This document shows, piece after piece, positions 48,801-60,000 of a DNA stretch of 64,000 nt. A program made the translations under genes and the position numbers. The stretch's first letter is position 1, and each line of letters opens with the position of its first letter. The notes beneath the pieces were generated by a model. That model was not told the origin of the DNA. It saw only the letters and a program-made list of their open reading frames with translations, and did not search any database. Source of the DNA: Heliocidaris erythrogramma (taxonomy: Eukaryota; Echinodermata; Echinoidea; Camarodonta; Echinometridae). Where the stretch lies: assembly GCA_025617745.1 (NCBI GenBank), contig CM046855.1:16213880-16277879 (forward strand), given 5' to 3'.

Positions 48801-51573
48801 GTAGGAAATTTTTAACAATTTCTTTGACAACTCTTAAGTTTATGTAAAGGTAATGGTAAGTGAATGGGTTTGTGACATCAACATCATTTTTTAATGAAAG
48901 TTATAAGTTGCTTATTTTAGTGGTAATTGTGGAGAGCACAACAGCGATGTGTGTTTGCTCATTCACAAGACTTTCAAGGGCCTTACTTTCCATAATATCA
49001 TTGGTCACTTGTGCATACTCTTATTTTAGATTTAGACTTCACTTTGATTTTGTAAGAAGACTTGGGGTATTGGTAACAAATTCTCAAAGATGTGTTTTTA
49101 TATTTTTAAGCTTATATATGTTGGAGACTTACACATTTTTTTCAGGTTTCTTCTCAAGATTCAATTAAAATAATTTTGGTAGTGTAGTATGTGTACGACA
49201 ATTTTAATGCAATGTTCACACACGACTTTTGATATTTATACATACACCATTGTTCTCTAACATTTGAGGTTTCCCTTTCTCCTACATTATATTTCACACA
49301 CTAGGACAAACGAAGGAAGGAAATCGAGAAGAAGTTGGACGAGAAAGCTGTAGAAGAGAAGAAAGCTGTGGTAGAAGAGAGGAAACTTTTAATGAAGGAG
49401 CGGAAGGATAAGCAGGCAGAGCTCAATCGTCTGGAGCAGCTAGTTGAACTCACACAGGAGGTAGGTGTTTGGGAGGTGCAATCTCTCTAGCCTCCAACTC
49501 CAAATTGGTTAGGAAATTCACTGACATTCATGATTGATGATATATTAACCCCTTCCATGCCGCCAGATTTTTTTAGCAGTTGTCAAAAGCAAACTTTCAA
49601 GAGTTAAATACTAACTTTTAATCCATTCTTTCTTGAGCAAAAGGGGCGAAGATATATTGCATAGGAATAAACATTATATTGATGGCACAGGTTTCTGTAT
49701 GAGGAAGAATTTTCAAGTCATTCTGAGCCTAAACAAAATGTTCAACTCTCAAATTTTTGGGCGGCATGGTAGGGGTAAATATCCATTGGGATATCGACTC
49801 AAGCCCGATCACCCCTCCCCCCATGTATGAATCAGTAACTGAAAGTTTGAAAGAGAAGTAGAGAAAAGTTCCATAATAGCAGATGTGAGTGGTGAAGTAA
49901 GCACTTAAGGTCATCCTGTCACCTTCCTCCGGTTCGAATCTGAGTTGTCTCTTTGGGATGGTGATGTTCAATTTCAACCCTTCTATGAAAAATCAGATTT
50001 GAGTTATAAACATCTGTAAATATTAACCCACCCACAGATCTTCTTTATTTAATTGTACAACTTTTATTACAAGTGTACAATGATATTTAAAAACAAGAAA
50101 ATTAGCTTCATTGTTTACATAATTATTTGTATTGATCCATAGCACAAAGAATGGGATGCTCACTCTGCCTTGCTCAGTAACTTCATCCGCACCAGGGCTA
50201 AACCTTACGTCTTCTACAAACCTGCCAAATGGACTCTTGGTACAGAGAAACTCTTCAAGGAATCTAAGCAGATACTTAGTGGTAAGTTGTCATATTGATA
50301 TCCAACGTATCTGCTTATTTTGTTGCATTGCTCTTGGTGTGCTTTTCATAGTAGTTCATTTACATGATGTAACAACTGCAATCATTTGTTATGTTGTAAA
50401 TAAACTGACATATAAATCTGTTTGTTCTTATGTCTACTGTTACAAAGTTAACAAAGCCATTTAGATGAATCAGATCTAGATGGGGTGATGTAAATTAGCC
50501 AAAGCACTCGTTCTCATCCTCCCTTCAATGAAATTTATTGCACCTAATGTGCCGCCAATTTCCAGTGATACACTTTTAATTTATAATTCTTCTTTTAAAT
50601 TTCTTATTCTGACCTGGATGGAGTTGAGGGGGTGTGGGAAGGAAGACCTGTGGGTCATGGTAATTGAGTTAACCTGTTCTAAACCCAGGCAGCCCCATCA
50701 AATCTGATCTAGGTCCTTTCTTTGCAATATGTATTCCTGTAGTGCTGTGCAAACTTCTGTTATGTAGAATCATATTTTGAATACACCAACAATATTACTT
50801 CATTTATTTTTCTAGCTGCTGTTGAGAAACGTAAAGCTGAACTGGAGAAAGAGATAACTGCATTAGAAGGCAAACCCAACAAAGAAGAGCAGAAAGAAAA
50901 GGAAGAAGAAGGCGGCTCTAAGAAGGACCGGAGGAGGAGCGGCGAGGACCGAAGGAGGAGTGGAGAGGACCGAAGACGGAGTGGTGAGGAGAGGCGACGT
51001 CGCCATAGTAACCGGGATGAGGTGAAGGGTAAGAAGGATGATAGGGATAGGTCACATAGGGAAGATGATGAGAAGCATGGAAGCGATGAGAAGCGAAGAG
51101 ACAGGAAAAGGACTAGGCATGAAGATGACAAAGAAGCAAAGGTTTCTAAGCCTAAAGACTCCTCTGCTAAACCTGAAGAGGATCAGTCTTCCAAAGATAG
51201 AGAAGACGAATCCTTGAAAGAGAGAACTGAAGAAACAAACCCTGATGGCGATGAAAAAGAAGGAGACAAAGAAGACGGTGGTGTTGGTAACGATGGTAAG
51301 ATGGAAGGTGAGTATGAAGAAGAGGTGAAGACGGAGGAGGAGGAAGAAGTAGGTGTTGTGAAGGAGAATGGTGGTCAGGACAAGGAAGAGGGGGGTAAGG
51401 AGGGCAAAGAGGAGGGGGGCCTGCAGGGGCTAGCAGATGAAGAATGGGGCAATGTAGGGTGGGGAGATGAAGACAATGCTGAGAAATCAGCAACAACTGA
51501 TGCAGTCGCAGGTCAGGTGGATGAGGGACAGAATGAGCAAGAACAGTTGGACTACATTTATGATGACCTGTGA
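36697..51573 (+). CDS. PNN: Pinin, complete, 9 exons, 577 aa
   Basis: Exons: 36697-36818, 41399-41638, 44345-44413, 45103-45172, 47985-48088, 48380-48455, 49305-49460, 50143-50281, 50816-51573 (TGA). All are GT-AG and phases agree throughout. Family knowledge: pinin is a nuclear speckle protein of exon-junction/splicing complexes (ASAP/PSAP partner), also reported at desmosomes. Seen: N-terminal helix LEKAKENLEDVEQNIRKL; an RRxSGDQ repeat (about residues 41-98); a short acidic SDDEEED; the diagnostic core RMFGHLLGTLQKF (human RIFGLLMGTLQKF); a long charged coiled coil encoded at 49305-49460; RTRAKPYVFYKPAKW; a second RRRSGED repeat (about 364-386); and an acidic Glu-rich tail ending DYIYDDL. 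It is shorter than human (717) because the vertebrate Gln-rich and long Ser/Arg regions are missing. Confidence 0.96.
37221..37895. repeat. Two-layer perfect palindrome, MULE/foldback-like, 10-bp flanking repeat
   Basis: The outer arm ccgaaattttctgtctccag... (37221-37326) is identical over 106 nt to the reverse complement of 37783-37888. Inner arms 37338-37437 and 37458-37555 form a second inverted repeat (about 98 nt, one small indel) around a 20-nt loop. TAGGGATAGA occurs directly before (37211-37220) and after (37896-37905), consistent with a 9-10-bp target duplication of Mutator-like foldback elements (inference). No protein is encoded. Confidence 0.95.
37924..37989. repeat. ACCGTCTGT hairpin family, copy with GGAGGAG stem
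   Basis: accgtctgtttcggaggag pairs with ctcctcctacacagacggc over about 19 bp; the loop begins tctttaacattt. Same outer stem and loop as 39409-39474, but a different inner stem that still pairs. Confidence 0.85.
38308..38388 (+). CDS. Orphan first-exon-like segment in PNN intron 1
   Basis: ATG at 38308 in the context accaagATGG opens a 27-codon frame MAVSDSLLTCNFHASNDQIR... ending GGG|gtaaga, a good donor. Just upstream, cttccgggtcatgtgat combines an ETS-like and an E-box-like site, which is promoter-like. No matching downstream exon was found before PNN exon 2. It could be an alternative promoter, a captured exon fragment carried by a repeat, or chance. Confidence 0.3.
38798..39271. repeat. 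Two-copy tandem repeat, ~239-bp period
   Basis: The unit from aggatgggtggtt (38798) to ctgggtatact recurs from aggatgggggggtt (39037) to about 39271. It shares tagcctgtca, cagattttacgaaaaa, tatttgcaattcac and caacctatcctgt, with about 10-15% difference. Confidence 0.9.
39409..39474. repeat. ACCGTCTGT hairpin family, best copy
   Basis: accgtctgttatggggaa pairs with ttccccatagacagacggt (one bulged base); the loop is atctttaatatttctgacat.... It lies in PNN intron 1, preceded by gtagacagaaata as at 35835. Confidence 0.92.
41399..41638 (+). CDS. PNN: PNN exon 2: RRxSGDQ heptad repeat
   Basis: A 21-nt coding minisatellite: roughly eight units of the form R-R-x-S-G-D-Q (variants RRVSGDV, RRPSADQ, RRLSSDQ, RGISGDQ), then a Gly/Arg-rich GWGRGRG. 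RRxS is a basophilic kinase consensus of the PKA type (inference). The human protein has an unrelated Gly/Arg-rich stretch here, so the repeat is probably lineage-specific. Confidence 0.93.
41906..42913. mobile_element. Harbinger-like MITE, candidate
   Basis: gggggtcgtttcatcaaacc at 41906 is mirrored by ggtttgaggaaacgaacccc at 42894-42913. Secondary matches near the ends: gatcagcgacaa and gatcgctgacaa. No transposase and no exact target duplication read. Confidence 0.6.
42944..43580. mobile_element. MITE-like element with CATATNTGACCC ends
   Basis: catatttgacccttcaccac at 42944 against gtggagggtcacatatg ending at 43580. Weak inverted ends only; non-coding inside. Confidence 0.5.
43581..45102. 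other. PNN introns 2-3
   Basis: Apart from the exon 44345-44413, AT-rich intron sequence with no recognised element. Confidence 0.5.
45967..46803 (-). CDS. Penelope-like N-terminal ORF fragment
   Basis: A 278-codon open frame from ATG at 46803. The C-terminal part reads ALRGLKANPDIHICKPDKGT then GVVIL, equivalent to the LKxNPxIVIxxADKGxxVV motif at the entrance of the RT domain in Penelope-like elements. The frame ends just after it (stop at 45967), so the RT is missing. The sequence before it is basic and helical, with no other motif I can name. Open for its full length, so decay is recent or the truncated copy is young. Confidence 0.8.
   Translation of the reverse strand: MSLFRAILKFCSTKKLFVYFRTRYSKDQIQEINNVVRMKGKLRTGKFFIQYLHDCINSKVVPKFISERISNAKVTHSPTMERAFMTDEINKLQIHVSCVHRNLRRAWRKVREFISFFDLFRLTRYIASIDEQMERKTRNKHANTIASLKRYRFGSTIQDKRVHITNLSDHVLSDTEAFVLAHGFNFGVPKSKINREEVFAEFELLYSQLFRHIPTSKEDGESLKARLSDLAHAYCGIPNDMSDFHMTRECLVALRGLKANPDIHICKPDKGTGVVILL
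46920..47360 (-). CDS. GIY-YIG endonuclease end of a Penelope-like element
   Basis: The minus strand reads SNVIYQFQC..C..RYVGRTSQRLADRIKQH, the GIY-YIG fold with a preceding Cys pair and a following Arg and His, then a long tail with LRFLEAAYIQ, the equivalent of the family's ExxYI motif, and a stop at 46920. The frame also stays open upstream to 47414, but those first codons are the complement of the inverted N-terminal copy and are not original coding. Confidence 0.85.
   Translation of the reverse strand, partial: STHRMLPSTSKDVLPTPHLSNVIYQFQCRCDARYVGRTSQRLADRIKQHIPSIIRNRTTNQRTQPVRACKSEMHANRPKIAKCDSAIGLHLLNNPACAQSYADDQFSIMSRARSSAHLRFLEAAYIQSQEPLLCRQKEFVQALRLF
48456..50815. other. PNN introns 6-8
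   Basis: Between exons 48380-48455, 49305-49460, 50143-50281 and 50816. AT-rich, no element recognised. Confidence 0.5.
50816..51573 (+). CDS. PNN: PNN last exon: RRRSGED repeat and acidic tail
   Basis: Starts after tttttctag and reads AAVEKRKAELEKEITALEG, three RRRSGE[DE] units, a Lys/Arg/Asp-rich block, then a Glu/Gly-rich acid region with EEWGNVGWGDEDN, and stops after EQLDYIYDDL. The reverse strand is open here only because the sense codons are GA-rich. Confidence 0.95.
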
Positions 51574-54500
51574 ACCATTGGTTTTGAAATTGGAGAGGAA
51601 TATTTCTCAAACCATCACATTTCTGGCTGCAATGTGAAAGATTTTGTTGGTTAATTGCATGAAATTTGATGCAGTTCGGAGGGTAAATAATCAAGGTCTT
51701 CATATATGATTTATATTTAGAAAAATGACAAAATTCAATTTGAGAATGTTTTTGTCACTTCCCTACCTTGGGACAATTGATACACTCAAATACACTATGA
51801 TAATAACACTGAAAATGCAGTGTTAGAAGAGATACTAATTTCCATCCAAAACTTGTCATATTAGAACGTAATGAAAACCTTGCGTCTCCTCTGGGCTCCC
51901 TCAGCTATTTTCCATGAGGTTTCAATTTTAAATTAGTTACTTTTATGATGCCTGTTGGAAGATACAGTGAAAATCATTGGGTCTTGGAATCAAGACAAGG
52001 TACCATCTTCTCACGCATTCTTATCTGCTCTCCTCCATTTTCTTCTTTTCTTGCACAGCAGTCTTAATTTTACCCTACACGTATCGATGAGCATGCACTC
52101 CCACAATGCTCTATCCTCAACTGTGTAGGTGGTTTTACGGAAAATGCTGAAATGATTATATGCTTTTTAGATTTAGCAGTAGAAGAGAGTTTAGGAAAAG
52201 GTGAAGGGTCAGGCAGCGAGAGAAAGAGAGCAAGAGAACTGCCATGCTAAAGGCAATACTGTAAAACCCAAAACTGGCATAGTGCAAAAATTTTGTGTTC
52301 TGAATCAACCATTTCATGGCATGAAGATTTTGCGAAGCTCTGCAAGTCGTGAAACTCAGGAAGGTTTATGGTTTATGGTAATCTGATGCCAATGCCTTTG
52401 GCTAGTGTGATGCATTATTGCAAGATGAAGTATTATCGTTATCTGTTGATCTTAAACCCACCAACATTCCAGAGAAAGAGAGAGATAGGGAGGGGTAGGC
52501 TTGCATGTTTTCTGTGGGGAATAGGGGAGTTTAGAAACAAGGTGGTCATAGAGGATACTGTCATGGTAGTGTATTGGCTAAAGTCATGTCTTCTGCAATG
52601 AAGGAAGATGGACTGTTGATTCGGTGTATGATTGAAAGACTGTATTGCCGACTGCAGGTTGTTTTGAAAATGATTGCCATACCAAAATATGAAATTAAAT
52701 TATTGTAGTATGCAAATGTGTATGAGGTCATTGAAACATTGTATGAAATACTCTTGGAAGACTTGTTCTGTAGCAGACAAGCCTTTGGATTATCCCTCTA
52801 TTTGTAGGTTATTACAAAGCATTTCCTACGCTGATGAAGCTTCAAGGAAGTGTCCACTTAATACTCATGAAAAAATGGGTGGGTCCTAAAGTAGTATTTT
52901 TCTTTTTGTTCAAGTATCTTTTGTTGACCCCAGGGTCTCCCTAGAGAACAGGATGTGTGATCTTTTGCCTTCACTTACGCAAAGATGTGCATTGTCACGT
53001 TTTCTTTTGTCTGTCTATCTCTGGTTCCTGCTGTTTGTGTTTTTGTATAGTCGGTGTTCAATTGTGGGTGTGTTGTTATGTGTATGTCACTGTGTTGTTG
53101 CATGACGAGAAATGATGTGTATCTTTGCACCATTAATATGTGTGTGAATGTCTAGGTATATTATATCTCTTCACGATTGGTACGAGGACGGGATGGGCAT
53201 ATTTGTGAAGTATAGTCATGAATTTATGAAAAAGGATGACAAAAGCAGGAAATATATTTAGCCCAGTTTTTGCACTGCACATAATACTTGTATTGAATGT
53301 ACCCTTTTTGCTACATTTTGATTAACAAACTATTTGGATTGCCCTTTGTCCTATGTTCTCAGTCCTAGGTTTAAGCCTGCAAACAACAATGTATTTTAAG
53401 TTGGAGAATCAAAACTGAAGAGTAAACCAAATTGTTGCCAGTAACCATTTAAGTTTATCAAGGGTCATTAATTTAAATTTGCATTTGATTAGGTAATTAA
53501 ATGCATTTTTACCTATCATCCCTTCCATTTTTGTTTGATGAGTTGATGAAAAAGGTACATTCTGTTATGTACTGTTCATATATTGTGACATGTTTTATTT
53601 TTACAAAAGAATAATCTATCTTGTTATATTTCTGTTTTCCTCATTTTTGTTCTAACTCTTCTTGTGTTTGATGAAAAAGAAGCTAATTTTTCCCTCTTAT
53701 ATTGTTTCCTTTACTTTTTTTTTTTTTTGGGGGGGGGGGGGGGATCAGTGGAAGTAATGAGTAAGATTAATATTGAGTCATTGTTAGGATTTTGCAGGTT
53801 CTTGTCCATGCTGTTTGTAAGTTTATTTGCCTTATTTCATGGTAGTATTGTCTCAGTGTTTCCAGCAATAGGAATAATGAATTATATTTTTTGACGATTC
53901 CAAGTATACTTACGCCTACTATTCTTAAGTATTATGTTACACTGTATTATGATGAGAAGTTTGATAGAGGAATATATGGAAAATTTATGTTAATTCATTA
54001 TTTCATTTAATTTAACGCTGTATCTAATTTTAAAATATTTTTAAAAGAATTTTATTCAACTTTGTGAGATATTCACAATTAATGGTTTTATAAGATTAGT
54101 GATAAATACATTCTCTGAGCTGTTTGCGATTTATAGGATGGGATTTTTCAAATGGGAGGGTGGGTGATGGATGGGAGGGCTCACTTTCAAGACATTGATG
54201 GGACACAGGCCTTGTTTTATAGAAAGTTGATATCGATCCGTCTATTGCAAACTCTCAAAAAAATTCTCTGAAGTACAGAGTTGCAATATATCAAGTTGCA
54301 AATCAATTTGAATCAGTCACAACACTACAGAACAAGTTATGTTGCACAACAAGAAATTCAAGGTAAAACATTTTATGGTAAAAAAAACAACCAATGAATT
54401 CATGGAGAAAATTGATGTAGTTCTACTTGTAATTCTGACTTTTTATCAAAATTGAAAATAGCTTGGCAAGTTGTATCCAAGCTGATATGGGCAAACTTGA

Positions 54501-54896
54501 GCAAAAATATATATATATAAATTTTAATGGGGGGGGGGGGGGAGGCAGGAGGAAAGGGGTGGGAGTTGGTTGCTACATGTATGTACAATTCCATTGCAAG
54601 CAGTTGTTATGCAGTGGATTATCATCTATCTAACTGAAAATATTGTACATGGTTTGATTCAGTTATGTTCATGGAAATGTTTATAATCCTACCCAGTGTT
54701 CTATCACTGTATGTTTAGTGCCCTGTTGTATAAAACTCAATTTTGAAGCCTCTTATGATGAGGTATCTTCCATAAGCCAATCATGGGCTTTGTTCATGCT
54801 TATAGGCCATTTAAGGGAAATGTTGCCGTTGATCCATAAACATGGCCAATCATCAGTTGGAACTAAATTCAATTATCAGTTTTATGGAACATGGAC
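51574..54896 (+). other. PNN 3' UTR and downstream
   Basis: No gene recognised. G runs at 53727-53742 and 54531-54542. The end of the PNN transcript is not determined; AATAAA words at 55133 and 55863 are the clearest candidates. Confidence 0.4.
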
Positions 54897-55080
54897 CAGG
54901 GGCGTCGCTAGAAGAGGGGGGTAACAAACCTGCCATGCCCTTTCATGTTCCCTTCAAAATTTCTTTGTATTTTTCTCTTCCTGTTTAAAAGAAGAAGAAA
55001 AAACAACATTAAAATCTCTGTCAGGAAATTTTATGGCCAGTTTTTACCCTAGGATTAAAAATGGTCTAGCGACACCCCTG
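54897..55080. mobile_element. Short MITE with CAGGGGCGTCGCTAGA ends
   Basis: CAGGGGCGTCGCTAGA at 54897 against TCTAGCGACACCCCTG ending at 55080 (15 of 16 pair). 184 bp. The CAGGGG ends resemble hAT elements, but no 8-bp duplication is readable. Confidence 0.75.
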
Positions 55081-55235
55081 CCCAGAATTAAACTTGTACA
55101 TTACATCTTTTTCCCAGTTAAGATTATTTGTACAATAAAAAATTATAATCTTTCATTTCCAGTTATGAAAATGTGTATGTGCTGTGGGTTTTTTATTATT
55201 GGTTCAGCAATTGAGGATGAATGACTAGTAGAGAA

Positions 55236-55463
55236 ACATTAAGAGAAAAAAAATAGAGAGAAAGAGGAAAGAGAGGTATGGAGAGACGAGGGGGAGGACA
55301 GGGGGAGAGAGAGAGAGGGAGGTGGAAGGAAAGGAGGAAGAGAGAGATAGGAGCCAGAGAGGAAGAAACAGAATTGACATAATAGGGAGTGAGAGAGAGA
55401 AGAGACAAAGAGATAGGGAGGAGAGGAGAGGAGAGAAATAAGGAGAGAGGCAGAGAGACACTA
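55236..55463 (+). repeat. Polypurine (GA-rich) tract
   Basis: About 228 bp almost entirely A and G on the + strand, with few interruptions. It lies between the convergent PNN and ACTMAP genes. Long Leu/Ser frames on the other strand are artefacts of this composition. Confidence 0.9.
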
Positions 55464-55628
55464 ATATGTTCTGATAGTTTGCTCAACTAAAATTAGAGAT
55501 TATTGTAAGCTTACATGAATTTTTCCCCCGTGTTGACTTAATACAGAAACAAATAAGTACAACAGACAAGGGGATAATGAAAGGAAGAAAAAATAATTAT
55601 AAGAATTCTTGTTCTCATCAAAGAGGAT

Positions 55629-55709
55629 ATCATCTGTTCTGGAGCCAGAAGGGTGTTATGTCCCATCATTTGTACAAAGTTAACGCCCTTCTGGCTCCAA
55701 ACAGACGAT
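55629..55709. repeat. Hairpin family GGAGCCAGAA, copy 2
   Basis: Left arm 55629-55658 (ctggagccagaagggtgtta), right arm 55680-55709 (taacgcccttctggctccaa), loop 21 nt. Closely related to the hairpin at 19733-19806. Confidence 0.9.
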
Positions 55710-57044
55710 ATGATCTACAAAAATAGTGAAGAACTCTGAAACATCCAAACAATAGCTGAAGAAAGAAACTATATATGACACTCAAAGAATTGCATATTAT
55801 TCATCTTATCTTTGATATATTATAATTTAATCTTTGAAAATCACTTTTCTTGAATCATGTTAAATAAAGTACTATACTGTATGTGTGTCAATAATTTTCT
55901 ACGGCAAGTCTAACCAACACATGATAAAACTGTAGTGAAACTGAATGATTTTAAAATGGCTTTAGATAGTCCTTTTTACTTTCATTTCACACGACAATCT
56001 ACATGTACTTCTGCACATGCATAAACCATACCAATATTTTATCACAGAGTAGCTGAGGAAAGTGACTGTTCATTTGTGGCAAACTGAATCAGCTGATTGA
56101 TAATACATGTGCACGTATTTGTATCTAATCACACAGTGTTCTGTCCCTCCTTCAAGATTATGAAATGCTACAATCCATCCTAGCCAGGAACAATATTGTT
56201 GGAATTGTCTTATAACACTTCATTTGACATACACAAATATTATATGATGCTATCAAATGTAAAAAGTTATAAAAATGTAAAAGATGATGGTAAAATGTTC
56301 TTCACACTTGGTACAAACACATGAGGAAATACAAAAACACATTAGCATACTACAGCAGAAATATTGCACAAAATGACAGCTTACTGAAACCCAGGTTATG
56401 ACACGATACAAGAATCTGCTGAAAACATTTGAACAGCAACACCCTCTGAGTCAGAGCATAAAACTATTCCAAGTTTTAACTAGTGAGTTCAAATTTTAGG
56501 CAAATATCTGGAAGACGGTGTGTAATGTTGCACATATAGAAAGCTGAGGTAATTCACTGATCTTTAGCAGCTTTGATGCAACCAGTAAGCCAAAGGCCAT
56601 TTTTAGATGGCTTTTAATTGTCAAATTGTATTACATTTATCCACTTTTCCTGGTTTAAAACCTTATCAACAAAATCCTTCATGACTTCTTTTTTTAGAGA
56701 ACAAACTTTACAACAAAACAATTACTATTACTGTAAAGATTCCTTTACATTGAGTCACTAAGTACTGCCATTTTTAAAGTCTTCATCTGTGGTTGAAAAA
56801 AGGGAAAACTTCAGGCAAAACAATTTTTGCCTTCTTTGAAAACATGTCAAACATTTTTTTAATACTGCCTGTGTTGTGAAACACATAGAAATCTTGTTTT
56901 GATTTACTTGGTTATCTCTTGCTGAGAAGATGAGAAAAAGTTGGACTGATTCTGAATCATGTTCTTTCAAGGTTGAATAGTACAATTATTTCTGCAAAAT
57001 GATAAAACTTTTTGGTTAGTTCTTTTGCATCCTGACTAATCTTG
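55710..57044. other. Sequence downstream of ACTMAP
   Basis: No gene recognised. Probably the ACTMAP 3' UTR (minus strand), possibly overlapping PNN's end. Confidence 0.4.
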
Positions 57045-60000
57045 TTATAAGGCATCCCCCGACACACTGTTTCTCCTGTTCAATAAAATGACTTTCTCTG
57101 CCAAACCAGCTGCCAGCCCTTCTTTCTGAAAGACATACTCTCCCTCCAGGGTCGGGTCATACTCTGTCAGGTTCTTATTACTAGTTGCTAGGGTGTCGTA
57201 CTGCCAGGCCCCGAGAAGACGACTCTTACCCTGTCTGGCAAACACAAAGACCAACGATGCTTTGCCAAGGAGATGAGGGAGGATGGAGACCATATCATCT
57301 GACCATGGAGGAGGTAGGTAGGCGAGGGTGGATGAGGAGCTATTGCCATGGCAGCAAGTAGGAACATCAACATCATTAGGCAGTGCTATCACAAAACCTG
57401 AATGGGTTTTTTAATTTAAAAAAAATACTACTACGTTATGAAATTCATTTGAAAAGTTATGAAATTAATTTGGAAATTTAAAACCTTGTCACATTTTCTT
57501 CCCTATATATAAAAAAATAATATTACAATTTTTCAATCGGAGAAAGCAAAAAGTAATCTATATTACTGGTATAATTAATTCTTATGCATATTTTTTCTGT
57601 TATACTATGAAGTCTGTCAGATTATTGTTGTAGATGCAAATAAATCAAAATAATGAATACATAATAAAGTTTTGTGCTACATCACTTTTTACAAGAATGT
57701 TTCAAACTATCAGAAATCTATCACTGTCAGAATTTCACTCTTTACTCTGATCTGCAAAGTCCCATATTTCTCAAGGAGCATATAATTTACCTCATTTTGT
57801 TAGAGCATCCCCTTCGGAGGGGTATATAAGAAGTGTTTTTTTTTTTCTTGACAGATAAAGTACATATAAATGGTAATATATCTTACCTGTAAGGACTGCC
57901 CAATGTGCACTATGTCCCTTCCTTGTGGCTGGCTCATTGTTGGAGTCTTTATCATATCTGAATCCACTTTTGGTCAAAGCCAAACAAACATGTGACGTCA
58001 TAGTTTCAGTACATATAAAATAAGTGTAAATTCATGTAGTCAATGATGATTTCATGTTCAGACATAAAACCGTTATTTCAGTTGTGATTAAGTTGTTAAA
58101 GAGTATTCACCATCTATTCTTTCAATGGTGAGCTTTTATTGTTATCTGAGTTGTATTTGTGACACCACTAAATCTTTCTGTTTGTGATACTACTAAATAT
58201 TTCAAAAATTTCACTTCAATAAGAGACAATTTTCAAAACTGCAAATCTGTATAAAAAGCACTCTTTTTGGGTGTTCTGATAAGTGTAAACAAATCAAAAA
58301 TGAGGTCTCATCACTGATCACTGCATTCTATTTTGTGCATCACGGATAACCATATGCATTAAACAAATGCCAAATTGATTTTTTGAATGATTTTAACACA
58401 TTCCCATTAGTGCTGTAAAACAGATGGTAAAGAAAGAGGCTAAATTCATGATAAAGGCTGGGACCTGGGAATCATCTCTTTTCAAAGGAGTTCTCTGACC
58501 AAGCTCAGAAACTGCTAGTGTTTAGTAGAAGGATACGGCACAACCACTGGCAATCCTCTAGCTAGATGGCTTATAACATCCTCCATATGAGCCTGCAGAC
58601 CATCAGAGAGCAATCGACCAGTCATGTCAAACTCTTCCTCTGCAAACTTTAAGGTATTTGAAGCTACAAATAGTAAAAGTTTGATTATCAGCAACATTTA
58701 CTTGGATGGGAACAAAATTTAAATTTAAGTACAGCATAGAATAATTGCAGAAGAAATAAATATTAGCCTTATTAGTAAAATACATATATTTTTTCTATGA
58801 TGATGAAGAATTTGATGTGGCAAAAATGGAGACCATTTTATTGCTTCAAATATTCTACAGTAAACTAAGCAATAAAGAATTTTGCCTCACAGGCTCAGCA
58901 CAATAATTTATGTATAAACTATAAGCATAGGATTTCCTGGTTTAACAAACATTATACAATCACAATTTTCTGAACCTCAGGCCAACAAAAACAATACCTG
59001 TTTGTCTGATTTTAGTTGCTTGATTGGGAAGCATGCATCCAAGGATAAATGTAGGGCAATATATTCTTTACTAAATATAAAATGACAAATATCTCTACTT
59101 TCTTTTTGTTATATGTCTGTTTCCGATAGCTCTTTGATAGAAAGAGAGGTCTCTCAGTCTTCCTTGAATCAATAAATGAAGTACTAATAAGTTGAAAAGG
59201 TTGAGTGAATTTAAAAAAAAACCCTGTGAAGTGCAGTGGCTCTCACCTGAAAACATTTCCCCTTGAATAGTGTACCCTTTCTCTCTAGCTGCATTCAAGA
59301 CTGTATCTAGACTTCTCTCTGATGAATTCAGCATACTGGCAGCCATACATAATGCTACAAGGCCACAGCTGGGTACAAAAAGAAGAAGCACATATTATGA
59401 TTGATTTAGAGGAAGGTTACCTTTATCCGTCAAAGGAGCACCATAGGCAAAACATATCATACAGTGATAGAAAAAGGACACAGTAATGACGGTGACAAAG
59501 CTTTGTCATCTAGCGAGGGTCGTTGCTGAATGATGGCAAAATGCTGCGATGCCTGCGCGTAAACATTATTTTTTTCTTCCAAGGATCCAGGAGTGTGGCA
59601 TCAATATTACATTCAATCAATTTCTTTCTTAATTAGTGACATCCAAATTGCATAGAAACATGTATTTTAAAAATTCAAAATATCAACACTTTGTAGATAC
59701 AAGAATATGTTAATATGAAAATGATCTCCCATGTACTCTTGTCAATATGAAGAGAAGAGATTGAACTCTAATTACGGAAGGAACATACATTATTCTTCAT
59801 TCTATTCCTTTGCATGTTAGTACCGGGTTAGACATTTTAGAAAAGGTTCTTAAAACTCTAGTTTTGAATAATGGCTTTAATAGTGATCATGAACAAATCT
59901 TGATGACAAAATCAATTCTTTGCAATTCTCAGTTATACAATTAATCTACAAGGAAAACTATCTATATGAAAATAAAATGCTGATATCATCAATGATGAAG

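Noticed and set aside
51167..51703. Minus-strand 178-codon frame rich in His/Pro/Leu
   Set aside because: Mirror of the GA-rich acidic tail of pinin; no independent signal.
55196..55486. Minus-strand Leu/Ser-rich frames
   Set aside because: Translation of a polypurine tract; low complexity only.
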